From contig NC_089423.1 in the NCBI RefSeq assembly GCF_013426205.1, positions 1,736,001 to 1,800,000 of the forward strand: 64,000 nucleotides of DNA, in the 5' to 3' direction. Shown piece after piece: positions 11,236 through 20,726 of this stretch (the first letter of the stretch is position 1; every line of letters starts with the position of its first letter). A program made the translations under genes and the position numbers. The stretch is from Metarhizium brunneum. Its lineage: Eukaryota > Ascomycota > Sordariomycetes > Hypocreales > Clavicipitaceae. The notes under the pieces are model-generated. The model saw only the letters and a list, made by a program, of their open reading frames with translations. It did no database searches and was not told the DNA's origin.

Positions 11236-12625
11236 TTAATAATGGCCGCTCTGATATTGCTGATGCCCTTGGTAGGACTGGTTGCCACTAGAATATTGCT
11301 GGTTGTAGCCACCACCCTGGTGTTGAGGTTGACCATATCCCTGCTGCTGCTGCTGCTGCTGCTGCTGACCACCATAGCCATGTTGCCCACCAGAATAACC
11401 CCCCTGGCCGCCATGCTGACCTCCGTATTGTACACCGGAACTGCTCGAATTGCTGTTGTAGTTTTGGCCGTAGGGAGGCTGGTTATGCTGCTGCTGCTGC
11501 TGGCCGGGAAATGAAGCGCCTTGGTAGGTGTCATGAGGAGGCGCCTGACTCTGGTAATTCGATTGCTGGTTTGGAGAGTGGCCTTGAGGAGGCGGCGGTG
11601 GAGGGGGATACGATTGCGACCCATGGGATTGATGGCCCTGCGACTGGTGGCCCTGAGAGCCCTGGCTGTGGTGTTGTTGGTTCGGCGTCGAAGATGTGTT
11701 GGACGGGGGCTTGGGAGCCGATGAGGAATGAGTGCTCCCAGGCGGGTGGTAGGTAGGCGCGTCACCGCCAGCGTAGGATCCAGCCCCGGTGTTGGAATAT
11801 CCGTAGTTTTGGTTCTATTTACCCCCCGCGCCCCAGCTCCATGTTAGCACACCAGCGCAAATATACTTGGTTTCCCATAAGCATTGCAAAAGAAAGACTT
11901 ACGCCTGAGGACTCCTTGCCGCCAAACATGTGAGCTACGCCGCCGAATACGGCGCCAGCAATGCCGCTCTGGTGGCTGGGCTTGCTGGAATTCTGGCCGC
12001 CGTGATAGTTCTGCGGCGGCTCCGGCTTGTCTGACGACGAGAACAAGTTTGACGCAAGCTGCCCGGCTAGCTTCCCGGCTATGCCGCTGCTTCCACCGCC
12101 GTGGCCGCCGCTACTCCCGCCGAGAAACTGGCTCGCCAAGCCTCCTATGCCGCTGCCGCCGCCCGATGATTGCTTCTTGCCGCCAAGAAGGGCATTCATA
12201 GCCATGGTCTGTCATGCATAACAGTAGAGCTCTGTCAGCATTGCTCTGTGGATGAGCAAGCAATGGTGGGATGGGAAGTGGTTACTTACACCAAGACCTC
12301 GATCGCCGGACGGACCATCTACGCCTCTGGTTCCGTCCGCCATTATCGGCTCCATGGTACCGTCGGGATGTTTGACCGTCTGCGACCCATCGGGATGGGT
12401 GATGAGCTCGGGCGGCGGCGTGCCGTAGGGATGGTCAACAGCCTGTCCAGGTGTGGTGCCGGTCTTTGCGGCCTGGGTGGGAATCTCCCATTGCGACACG
12501 CCCGTGGCGAGTTGCACGTAGTAGTATTTTTTGCTGGCGCCGTCCCATTGCGCGATCCAGCCGGGCGGAAGTTGAGGAGGTGCAAACGAGGGACCCTCGT
12601 TGCTCGGTGAAGTTGGGCCAGCCAT
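11236..12625 (-). CDS. WW-domain protein with glycine-rich middle and prion-like Gln/Gly/Tyr tail
   Basis: Three exons (12625-12290, 12208-11903, 11814-11236) give 406 residues. One WW domain is at about 18-50, with both signature tryptophans (LPPGW at Trp23 and QWEIP at Trp46) and a central YYY; such domains bind proline-rich peptides. The middle (about 113-214) is rich in Gly/Ser with alternating small hydrophobics (IAGKLAGQLASNLF), a pattern like glycine-zipper segments. The third exon encodes a tail with poly-proline, repeated SQGHQS units, a run of about 10 glutamines, and GYGGQ/QYSSG units: low-complexity, tyrosine- and glutamine-rich, and prion-like in composition. It could form condensates or assemblies, but that is inference. 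I recognise no specific ortholog. Intron lengths are 81 and 88 nt. Confidence 0.88.
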
Positions 12626-14041
12626 GGGCCCTTTTTTTGACGATGGCCGTCCGGTTTTCGTTGGAGATGCGAGGGATGACGATGAGGGGGAGGGGCAGGG
12701 AGGTTGGAGAGGAATACAAGTGATATGGCGGAGGAAGGGGGGTGGGAGGTGGGAGGTGGGCGGATTCGGAGTCCCAAGCAGAGGGGAATGAAGAGGAAAT
12801 TGGACCCGGGCGAAACGGCGCAAGCAGTTCTGCTTGGTGTTGTTGCGGAGAGTTGTACTTGGTAGAGTCTGGTTGGGAATTGGGTGGGGGGGCAGGCTGC
12901 TGGGTTGAAGGCTAATATGGCGACGCAGATTGACCAGACTCGACATGCAGCATTGAAGCACTTGAGCCCTTGGGCCTGGCAGTGAGCGCCTGGCCTGGTG
13001 TGTGAGTGCCGTCGACGGTCCAGTCTGCTCAAGTGGTCGACCCCGTATCCCGTGTAGGGGCTCGCACGCGCTTGAACTCTGGTCGGACTTGGCTGCAATC
13101 ATGGAACGCAGGTGGCAATCATAATGAGTTTGGGCTCTGTTCTATCGCTGGTTGGAGGGGCTTCGATGGGCTTCGAGAGGGTCGAGGCTCTGAGCATCCG
13201 CAAGCCTGCACTACATGCAACTCGGCCTGCTGGTTGTCGCCTATTGCCCTCTGCAAGAATCCCAGAGAAGTGCTGGCGCTGTATTCCATTGTCTTTTCTT
13301 GTCGTGTCTGTCGTCCTCGCCGTGGCCGTTCCGTTCACTGTTCTGGACTCGGCAATCCCTCTCCCAGCATTGAGGTCCATTGTTGAGGTCCAAGGCGGCG
13401 GGCGGGGCTGGCTGGCTTCAGCCAAAACTGGAGTCGCCAATTGGCGGCCTCGCTGACCAGTGATTTCCATGTTCACAGTTCGACTGTCCCTCCATTACAA
13501 CTCCATGTCCGTGTCCATCTCGGTCCATTAAACCCGCCATATCGTGGACTGAGAGATGCATGGCCAGTGACTAACAATCGACGTTTCGCCCAAATGGCCT
13601 CGGACTGCCTACACGTGTCCAAGTGCCTAGCGTCCGGGGAGGGCCGGGTCAAACTCGTGTGACCATCTAGGTACCTAGGGTAAGTAGTACTACTTTGGGA
13701 GCTTTGTCAGTTTCATTGGGCATGCAGCAATATGGGGTTGACCTCGAATATCTAGGCATGTTTCGTGGCATCTACAGTCTACAGCGTACAACATCTTCAG
13801 AAGCTTCATTCGGGAACTGGATGAAACGGTAGCATCTGCCGCCTTCAAATCAAGTTTATTTACCATGTATCGGAACTCAACTCAACTCTACCAACAATGC
13901 ACGTCTTTACGCCCACCAATAAGCAGGCATATGCTCTAAACGACCTCCTCAAACCACAACCCCCTGTTACGACGCTCGACCTGCGAGGCCAAACTCTTGA
14001 ACTCTTCAATGCTCTTGGCGCTCGACGGGAGTATCCCGTGT
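12626..14041. other. Promoter of WW-domain gene and 3' region of AA11 gene
   Basis: 1416 bp without a supported gene. Open frames on both strands at 12.6-13.5 kb are mutual shadows with no domain. A CTAGGTACCTAGG-type palindromic motif is at about 13667-13679. A 35-codon frame on the minus strand that overlaps and follows the AA11 stop (down to about 13936) looks protein-like, but I could find no splice pair that would attach it. Confidence 0.5.
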
Positions 14042-14938
14042 TTACTTGGCACGGCAAGATCCTCCGCTGCCAACCGGCTTGGGTGTACTTGCAGCTGCGG
14101 CAGTAGACACCGGTGTGGGTGAAGGAGTGCTAGCAGGAGGAGCACTGGGGTTTCCAGCGTTGTTGTTGCTGTTGTTCACCAGCGCCCCAGAGGCAGCCGG
14201 AGCGGGAGCAGAAGCGGATCCAGATCCGGATCCGGATCCGGATCCTTTAGTGCCGCAGCTTCCAGCCGGTGGAGCGGGCTTGTCAGATTTCGTATCGAGC
14301 TCGGAGCCGGGGTCGGGGAAGACGACGTCCTTGCTCTCTTCGGTTGAGCAGCCATTGCCGATATTGGCAGTAAACATGGCAGGCCGGCTGCTGAAGGGGG
14401 TGGTATCACCACGAGCCTTGCGGATCTTGGCGCCGCCTCCAATGGTCACGGCGGCGCAGTTCATGTACATTTCGCGGTTGCCCAGCTGGTTGAACCAAGT
14501 CCAGGCAAATAGAGCATCACCGGCGGGTGTGTCAGAAGGCACAGTAAAGCTAAAGGCCGCCCCGTCCTGCAGAGGGCAGCTTCCAACGTACGAGTGGATG
14601 ACTTTCCACGTCTTTCCGCTGTCAAATGAAAGAGACGCCTGACAGCTGCCTCCGTTGTGGGTAGCAGTGCCGGCGATGGTCATTTTGTAGGACTGACCTG
14701 GAGTCCAGGTCGCAACAGACTGGCCCTGAGGAGTGCCAACGAGGCTGTGGTATCCCTTGCAAGGGAAGTTGGAGCCGCTGGCCAAGAGAGGACTCGTCAT
14801 ACTATCGTCCTGCTTCCCCTGCTCGGTGAACTTGTTGAACTTGGAGAGGAAGGGAGGAGGATCCGACATCTGCATGTGAGCTGAGCCATAGGATGCAAAT
14901 CCAATAATGGCGGCGATGACAGCGGAAGACGTCTTCAT
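14042..14938 (-). CDS. AA11-type lytic polysaccharide monooxygenase (chitin-active family), secreted
   Basis: A single exon encodes 298 residues. The signal peptide is residues 1-20 (cut after YGSA), leaving His21 as the mature N-terminus. With His94 (TATHNGGSC) it would form the copper histidine brace, and Tyr158 in GNREMYMNC would be the axial residue. Known role of AA11 enzymes: copper-dependent oxidative cleavage of chitin. The ordered domain ends near residue 170. The tail is rich in Ser/Pro/Ala/Thr and includes a GSGSGSGS run encoded by repeated GATCCG units; it probably acts as a glycosylated linker. No carbohydrate-binding module follows, and the protein ends abruptly at GGSCRAK, so an unseen 3' splice cannot be excluded. 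A consensus TATA box lies about 240 bp upstream. Confidence 0.9.
   Translation of the reverse strand: MKTSSAVIAAIIGFASYGSAHMQMSDPPPFLSKFNKFTEQGKQDDSMTSPLLASGSNFPCKGYHSLVGTPQGQSVATWTPGQSYKMTIAGTATHNGGSCQASLSFDSGKTWKVIHSYVGSCPLQDGAAFSFTVPSDTPAGDALFAWTWFNQLGNREMYMNCAAVTIGGGAKIRKARGDTTPFSSRPAMFTANIGNGCSTEESKDVVFPDPGSELDTKSDKPAPPAGSCGTKGSGSGSGSGSASAPAPAASGALVNNSNNNAGNPSAPPASTPSPTPVSTAAAASTPKPVGSGGSCRAK
14218..14245. repeat. GATCCG hexamer repeat inside the AA11 linker
   Basis: Four to five consecutive GATCCG units encode alternating Gly-Ser in the linker of the monooxygenase. The in-frame 6-nt period means changes in copy number would alter linker length by two residues each without a frameshift. 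Confidence 0.85.
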
Positions 14939-15052
14939 GTTGGCTGCTTTTGGGTTGTTTTTTCTCTCTAAAACAGAATGCTTGAGAAGGAGTGTTGAAT
15001 TTGGATTTGACGAGAAGCCAGCTCGTGGTGCCAAAATGGAAAATGTATAGAC

Positions 15053-15080
15053 AAGAGAAGAGAAGAGAAGAGAAGAGAAG
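15053..15080. repeat. AGAAG pentamer microsatellite in the AA11 5' leader
   Basis: Five or more AGAAG units lie about 115-140 bp upstream of the AA11 start. On the transcribed strand this is a CTTCT tract, the pyrimidine-rich type common near fungal transcription starts. Confidence 0.8.
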
Positions 15081-15173
15081 GAAAAGTCTGTCAAAGACTG
15101 ACGCCCGTATGTTCTGGGAGCTGTGAAGTGCAGGTGGTTGAGATCACGCCTCTTTTTTGGAGGGCTCGGCCGG

Positions 15174-15182
15174 CCTTTTATA
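15174..15182 (-). promoter_or_regulatory. TATA box of the AA11 gene
   Basis: The minus strand reads TATAAAAGG, an excellent TATA consensus, about 236-244 bp upstream of the AA11 start codon. A CTTCT tract lies between it and the gene. A strong TATA box fits an inducible secreted-enzyme gene; the exact start of transcription is not visible from sequence. Confidence 0.55.
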
Positions 15183-15295
15183 TTGCCCCTGATATCTATC
15201 TCAAAGGGGGCTGTGGCAATGAATGCTGTGAACCATCTGGTCTTGCAAAACGGTCAGTCAGGGGGCAAGCCGTTAACGAAACACGGACACCCAAC

Positions 15296-15655
15296 TCAAC
15301 GCCATTGACTATTCACACCCACAACAGACAATGAACATAGTATTGTGGGACGTAACGTGAGGGGACTATTGTTCTCCTCCCACGCCCCTCGTCGTGCCGA
15401 ATCACCCGCGATAATCGTCGCGCACCGACCGCAGCAGTTTGGGCATCTGAGGTCTTGGAGGAGGCGAGGCGTTTGAGTATCCGCGCAATACTGGCCCATG
15501 AGCTGCTCCAGGAGCTCATCGATGGAAAGACGATCGACAGGCATAGCGCCAGGGGTCGTGCGGCGTGTTGGCATGTTGTGGATCATTGTACTACATCCAG
15601 CGTCTGTTGAAGAAAACACCTCGTCCCCTCCTTGTTGCTCTTGTATAAGCCACAA
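15296..15655 (-). CDS. Possible small cysteine-containing protein, uncertain
   Basis: An open frame of up to 119 residues, with internal ATG starts (for example at MPTRR or MPVDR). The core reads like real protein: LSIDELLEQLMGQYCA followed by RCPNCCGRCATIIAG, a possible zinc-binding or disulfide cluster. Against it: no signal peptide, no flanking promoter evidence, no recognised family, and an overlapping second frame. It may be chance. Confidence 0.2.
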   Translation of the reverse strand: MWLIQEQQGGDEVFSSTDAGCSTMIHNMPTRRTTPGAMPVDRLSIDELLEQLMGQYCADTQTPRLLQDLRCPNCCGRCATIIAGDSARRGAWEENNSPLTLRPTILCSLSVVGVNSQWR

Positions 15656-16309
15656 GTCGAGCGGTCATGATCCAGCCAATATCCATACCCGGACTCGTCA
15701 GGGCTCTCACCCACGGAGGCCCATCAGACAACATTTGCATGCCGGGATCCGGTGACGACGCCAGATGGCCGCTTAATGGTCCAGGTTTCCCTATTTCTGA
15801 AATCAACCTCTATCCAAGCCAGACAAGGCCCAAAAGGAGGTGTTTGGCAATTCCGTGCAAGCAACACCACGACGTGCATGCGTTGGGTCTCCGTCCAACG
15901 GCAGGCTAGAAACACTGGGCCAGGCACCGCCCACGTTGAACAAGTTCGGATGTGTTGCATTTTTGCCGGCCGCCTGGTGTGTAAAAAAGTCTAATTGGTC
16001 AAGTGGCGCAAAGCAGGGGCAAGCTTTGGCAACAGACCAACGCGCCTTCTTCCAATCCGATCTCCGTCGTCCAAGGTCGCTGAATCGCGGAACAGTTCAA
16101 GGTCACAGCGGTGGCTTGCGCCTCCCAGTCAGCCAGGCCCAAAATGCTTGGCGCAAACGCCTGTGCCAATGTTTTGGCCAATGTTTGGGGATGTCAGCTG
16201 GTCTCCAGGCGGACTCCTCGCCATCCAATCAACTGTCCCGCCCCGCCTCTCTTTGCCGCCGCTAACCCGTCGTCTGCCGCCATCAATTGACGCTTGAAAC
16301 GCCAGCCAG

Positions 16310-16371
16310 CCAACCGCCAACCGCCAACCGCCAACCGCCAACCAGCGATCAGGAACCAGGAACCAGGAACC
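16310..16371. repeat. Two adjacent heptamer arrays (CCAACCG and AGGAACC)
   Basis: About five copies of CCAACCG (16310-16344) are followed within a few bases by three copies of AGGAACC (about 16350-16371). The two unit sequences differ, but both have a 7-bp period, suggesting local slippage in the same spot. The DNA is non-coding. Confidence 0.85.
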
Positions 16372-17170
16372 ACTAAATCGTTTCCCTCCGTCTTTTCGTC
16401 CCTTCGTCCCATGATCCCTTGATCCCGTCATCCATGTCCCTGTGCCACGATCTAGCACCTATGGATCGAATTGAATACTAAGTAGTGGGATCAGTCCTTG
16501 ATTGAAGCTATCCAGCGGGATGGGTTAGCCCCTTTTTATGGATATCATAGATCATCGACTGAGTCATTTAATCAGGGAGTTATCTGTATTGAAAATAGCG
16601 GCTTCAAGGCCGTGGCGCGAGCCTTCGTGAGGCTTTTCGGCGATACCGGTGCAGCGTAGGCTTTTTCCGTTGACACTACATTGTCTTGCCGAATCCGCTG
16701 CATCTCTGTCATCTTGATATCCGAGGAAGACTGCTAAAATACAGCAGACACCCACCGTCGCACTTTTAAATGCCTCCCATATATCTGCTGAAGCGGTCGG
16801 TTCGAGGCCACACTTTATGTGTGTGCTTGTCCTTACATAATGCCAACCCAACTCCTAACAAGTAGATACAATGCCCTAAAGGCACGTCCTTTACCTCGGA
16901 CCGCCGCCATTATCTGGTGCTCCGGACTCCAATACGCATTGTCCATCTACAATATGGCCTGGCCGGGGGCTGGACGGCAACGTAACCTTTCTACACGTTA
17001 CCTGCTTCACATTCGACTTGTGCCTATGCGTATGCTTGAGAGTTGCGGAGCCTCAGAGCTTGATGCGACTTTTCTCTCTTGAGTGTACAACTACTGTCTA
17101 CCGGTCCAGGGTCCAGCTATCCGATATCAATCCCTTACTCTGTGGCCCACTTACCACGTCCATCAAACAG

Positions 17171-17817
17171 CTATCCTAGCTTGACCCAACTGCTGCAGAA
17201 GCCAATATCCCCATGTTCACATGCAGGGTCGTTGGCGCATGGGCGTTCAACTCCCAACCTTCCCCCGATAAGATGTACTTCTGGTACAAAAACAATAGTT
17301 GATTGGGCGGTAAGCTGTTCATGTAATCCCCCTGCCCTACTCCCCACAGCCCAATGTCCGAGACCAAAGCCCCGTCCCGTCATAGAGGCACAAACAAGGG
17401 AACGAGGAGTCGCCATTGCCGTTGTTTGTGATGAGAAGGGACACGCTGCCGCCTTTAGAAGAAAAGCCGCCACGAAGCTCCCAAACCACAGATACATCAG
17501 ATAAGAAACTGCTCTACCCAAAAGTAGGCAGGGATATTATCCGCGCCCTGCTATGGCGTATACCAATGCTCCATATCGCAACCAAATGATAGGATTCATC
17601 GAGGAAAGCCTCCATCACATGCAATCCAGAGTTGAGATAAAAGATGAAAATAGTGTTGCCTGGATTGTGATAAACATTCCCTAAACTGCTTGTGTTGCTG
17701 TTGCATATAGCTGGTGCGACATTTAACGAGTTCCGTTATATCATGTCGCAAGTTGTTAGATGAATCAGCCGATACTCTCGCAATGGCCAACAGAATAATC
17801 CTGTAAAAATAGACCAT
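17171..17817 (-). pseudogene. Possible decayed protein-coding gene, uncertain
   Basis: On the minus strand several frames in turn look protein-like. Examples are a 73-codon frame at 17817-17596 (starting MVYFYRIILLAIARVS), a segment reading KGGSVSLLITNNGNGDSS near 17400-17470 that is not open to an ATG, and a frame at 17367-17176 containing NQLLFLYQKYILSGEGWEL. Moving between them needs frame changes that no GT-AG pair explains, and an in-frame TAG lies at about 17513. This would fit a gene broken by frameshifts and stops, but chance in a long spacer is also plausible. No family is recognised and no repaired reading is proposed. Confidence 0.2.
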
Positions 17818-18015
17818 AACTTGTGATAGCTCTTAACCTAGTCGGCTCATGCCTGTCGGTAATCTCGGCTGACGATTCCTTCCCTCATCACTAAAGTGAT
17901 AGTGGAACCATACTACACATAGCCGTGGTAGCCTCTGACTAGGAAAAGGTCGGCCAGCAGCGCCACGCCACGCCACGCGTTAAAACATCGAAAATGGGCA
18001 ATCTGGAAGAAGTCA

Positions 18016-20726
18016 TCACTGACTTGGTCCACTGGGCTGCCCTGGACCGTATGCAGGCTGGTTGTACTGCACGCTGGGGCTCATGCCATACACTGGCTGG
18101 CCCTGTTGGGAGCCTTGATGCATCATGACAGGTGCAGTTGGGCGTCCTGGGCTGGGATAGCCACTACCGCCTGGACCTGGCTGCGGTGGCCCAGTTGGCG
18201 GCATGTACTGTGGATGGCCGCCATGGTACATCATCTGAGGAGCCGCAACCATTCCTTGGGGATGGATGAACTGGGGCTGCATGATCATGGGGCCTGCCAT
18301 CTGGCTTTGTTGGTGTGGCACGTAATGAGGATTGTTGGAGAAGCTGCGGTATTGTCCCATTTGCGGGTTGCCAGGGCCCATGAAAACCGGCTGTTGATAT
18401 GGGACTTGGCCAGGATACGCAACTGGAAGCTGACCCATACGCGGAGAGGCAAACGACTGAGCTGAGTTAGAGGGCATCATCCGATGATCCTCAGTACCGT
18501 ATGGCGGAATGGGCACCGGACCATGCTGTGGTGCGTGCATTTGCATAGGTGCCATATGTGGTGACTGTCGAGTTCCCAAGCCATGGGCACCATGCTGAAG
18601 GTGGAATGGAAGCTGGTGCTGGTGTGGCATCTGAGGAACAACATGTGTGGGATTTGGGGTCGCGGCCGAGGGGCCGTTGAACGGCTGTCGGTCAAAGTGT
18701 TCCGTGTATGTGAGATGCATGGTCGATTCGGGCTTTTCATCGTCCTTTAACTGTCGCCACGTTGGTAAGGTGTCGAATGATGGACGTAATCCGCCATTGT
18801 CGTCCCAGTTACGGCCGGCGGGAGGTGCCACAGTTCTGATGTGTGACAGAATCAAGCACTTGCTCACATCCACCTTCTTCGTTTTACGGCGGATGACGGG
18901 TGTTTGTGGTGCTGTGGGAACAGGACTTTCAGCGACATGGTTGACCGAGGTCCGTGGGCTAGAGCCAGCACTGGCATGGCTATTGGGATTGAAGGTAGCA
19001 GCAAAGGGACTAGGCCGGAATTCATGGCTGTTGGGATTCAACTTGGCGCCCATCTGACCAGGAGCCCCGCTTAGTCGCCTGTTAAAGCCAGAATCGACAT
19101 TGCCAGATGGGCCTGTAGGGGGAGCACGCATTTCATGGCCGAGATTATGTGACGTAGTGACAGGTGGCTGCGAATATCTTTGCTGCTCGACATTGCGAAG
19201 CCTTTGAGCAAGGTTCCCGGTCTGCTGTTGAGGACCTCGGTTGCTCCGGAAAGGTTGGGCATGGAACGGCTGCTGTGAATATTGGCGAGGTGCAGTATGC
19301 CTGCTACCGTTGCCAGCTGGTCCAGATGCCTGTGGTACCACAGCACTTCGTGACGAACGACCATCACTTGTATTAGCAGAAGTGTTGGTGTCAGGAGTCT
19401 TGGCCGTTACGGAGTCCTTGACGGGCTGGGCCTTGTCCTTGCTACCAGAATCCGCCTTGGTCTTGGCCATATCCTCCGCATTTTTCATGGCCTTTGCCTG
19501 TATTTCCTTTTGCTTTGCAGGGTCTTTTGCAATAATCGAAACAAGGTCTTTGGGGACCGGGGTTGACAATTTGAAACTAATAGAGAAATTCTTCAGTTCG
19601 TTCAACTTGACTTCCTTATCAGCTCGGGCCTTGTGGCTCCGAACCTTCTCTAAATTGTCGCGCTCTCGGGACGCAAAGCTCCTGAAAGAGTTCAAGACGT
19701 CATGCTCAACAGTAGCTGTAGCGCTTGGGGTCTGTTCTTTTGGCTGGGAGGACGCATTTCGGGAGGATGAAGTAGAAGACGGACCGGTAGTGGTCACCTT
19801 CTCTGTAGTTTTTGATTCGGGTGTCTGAGATTCGGCAGGAAGGTTCAGAACAGGGGAAGGCTTGGACTCGGTAGGCGTTTCTTCCGTAGTCTTGGGCGTA
19901 GACGCCTTCGGAGGCTCTGCTTTTACAGGAACGCCATTCTTAATCCCCTCTGAGGCTTGTGGCCGTGTTTGCTCCGTCGAAGCGGCCTGTCTCTTGACAG
20001 GAGCTTTGAGTTGTGATGAAATAATAGCCGGGTCAACAGGTGCGCCTTTCACGGTCGACTGAGATGTAGGTGCTCGTTTTGCAGGAGGCGTGTACCTGTT
20101 TTCTCGGCCACCCCCAGATAAAGGAGGAAAGTCCTGGCGGAGAACACCACTGTACCTATAGTAGATGTAGTCAGTAATCCGCCTGTGTCTTGATGCAGTA
20201 ACAGAGCTTCGAACATACTTGTCTTCTTCGTTTTGGGCCCCAGCACCGGTACCACCAGCATAGTCCATTACGCGCTCCTCAGCAACATGGGCAGTTGTTG
20301 CAACGCTACGCTCGATTTCTTTGGCCTTCTTGTCGGCAGCGGCCACTCTCTCACGGAATTGGGGGTGGGTCTTGTTAATGGCCGTAGTGTATAAGCTCTC
20401 ATCGTAATCAGTTCGTAGGCCAAACAGCTTCTCGTTTGCTGCAAACTGGTCCCAGTGTCCACTAGCGGCCGTAGCTTCCAGACTGCCATCCACACCATCA
20501 GCCGCATCAGGAATCCATGGCTGCAATGTGCGTTCGTTTCCAAGGCGGCTGTTGGAGATAGCTGTGTCTGTGCGAAAGTTTGATCGATTTCCTATTCGTT
20601 CATACCCTAGGTCAGTATCTGCTGGTAGACGAAATATGGTATATGCAGCATACCATTTTGCCCGCGGCCATCGGCCCTGGCGGCACCACCTCCGCTCGAC
20701 GCGCCCTCTTTCTTGGGGACAGGCAT
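18016..20726 (-). CDS. Pbp1/ataxin-2-like protein with LsmAD domain
   Basis: Three exons (20726-20654, 20591-20219, 20155-18016) give 861 residues. NFRTDTAISNS...ERTLQPWIPD (about 29-52) and the LsmAD region (about 70-136, with FGLRTDYDESLYTT) match fungal Pbp1/ataxin-2. These proteins bind poly(A)-binding protein, act in stress granules and control mRNA stability. The rest is long, low-complexity and rich in Pro/Gln/Gly/Met, especially the C-terminal 250 residues, as expected for a condensate-forming protein. Introns are 62 and 63 nt, with a TACTGAC branch in the first; the second contains no in-frame stop, so its retention would add 21 residues. Odd point: family members carry an N-terminal Lsm domain before LsmAD, yet I see none. 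The ATG at 20726 is the best start seen, but further upstream exons cannot be excluded. Confidence 0.85.

Larger units (their letters stand above)
14939..18015. other. 3.1 kb spacer with AA11 promoter, heptamer repeats and weak coding traces
   Basis: Most of this region shows no supported gene. Its left end is the AA11 5' flank (TATA box at 15174-15182; AGAAG repeats at about 15053-15080). A 120-codon minus-strand frame at 15296-15655 contains a CxxCxxxC segment (RCPNCCGRCA) and might be a small protein, but nothing else supports it. Two heptamer arrays lie at 16310-16371. Possible gene debris lies at 17171-17817. A CGCCA-type triple repeat lies near 17964-17978. Confidence 0.5.
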
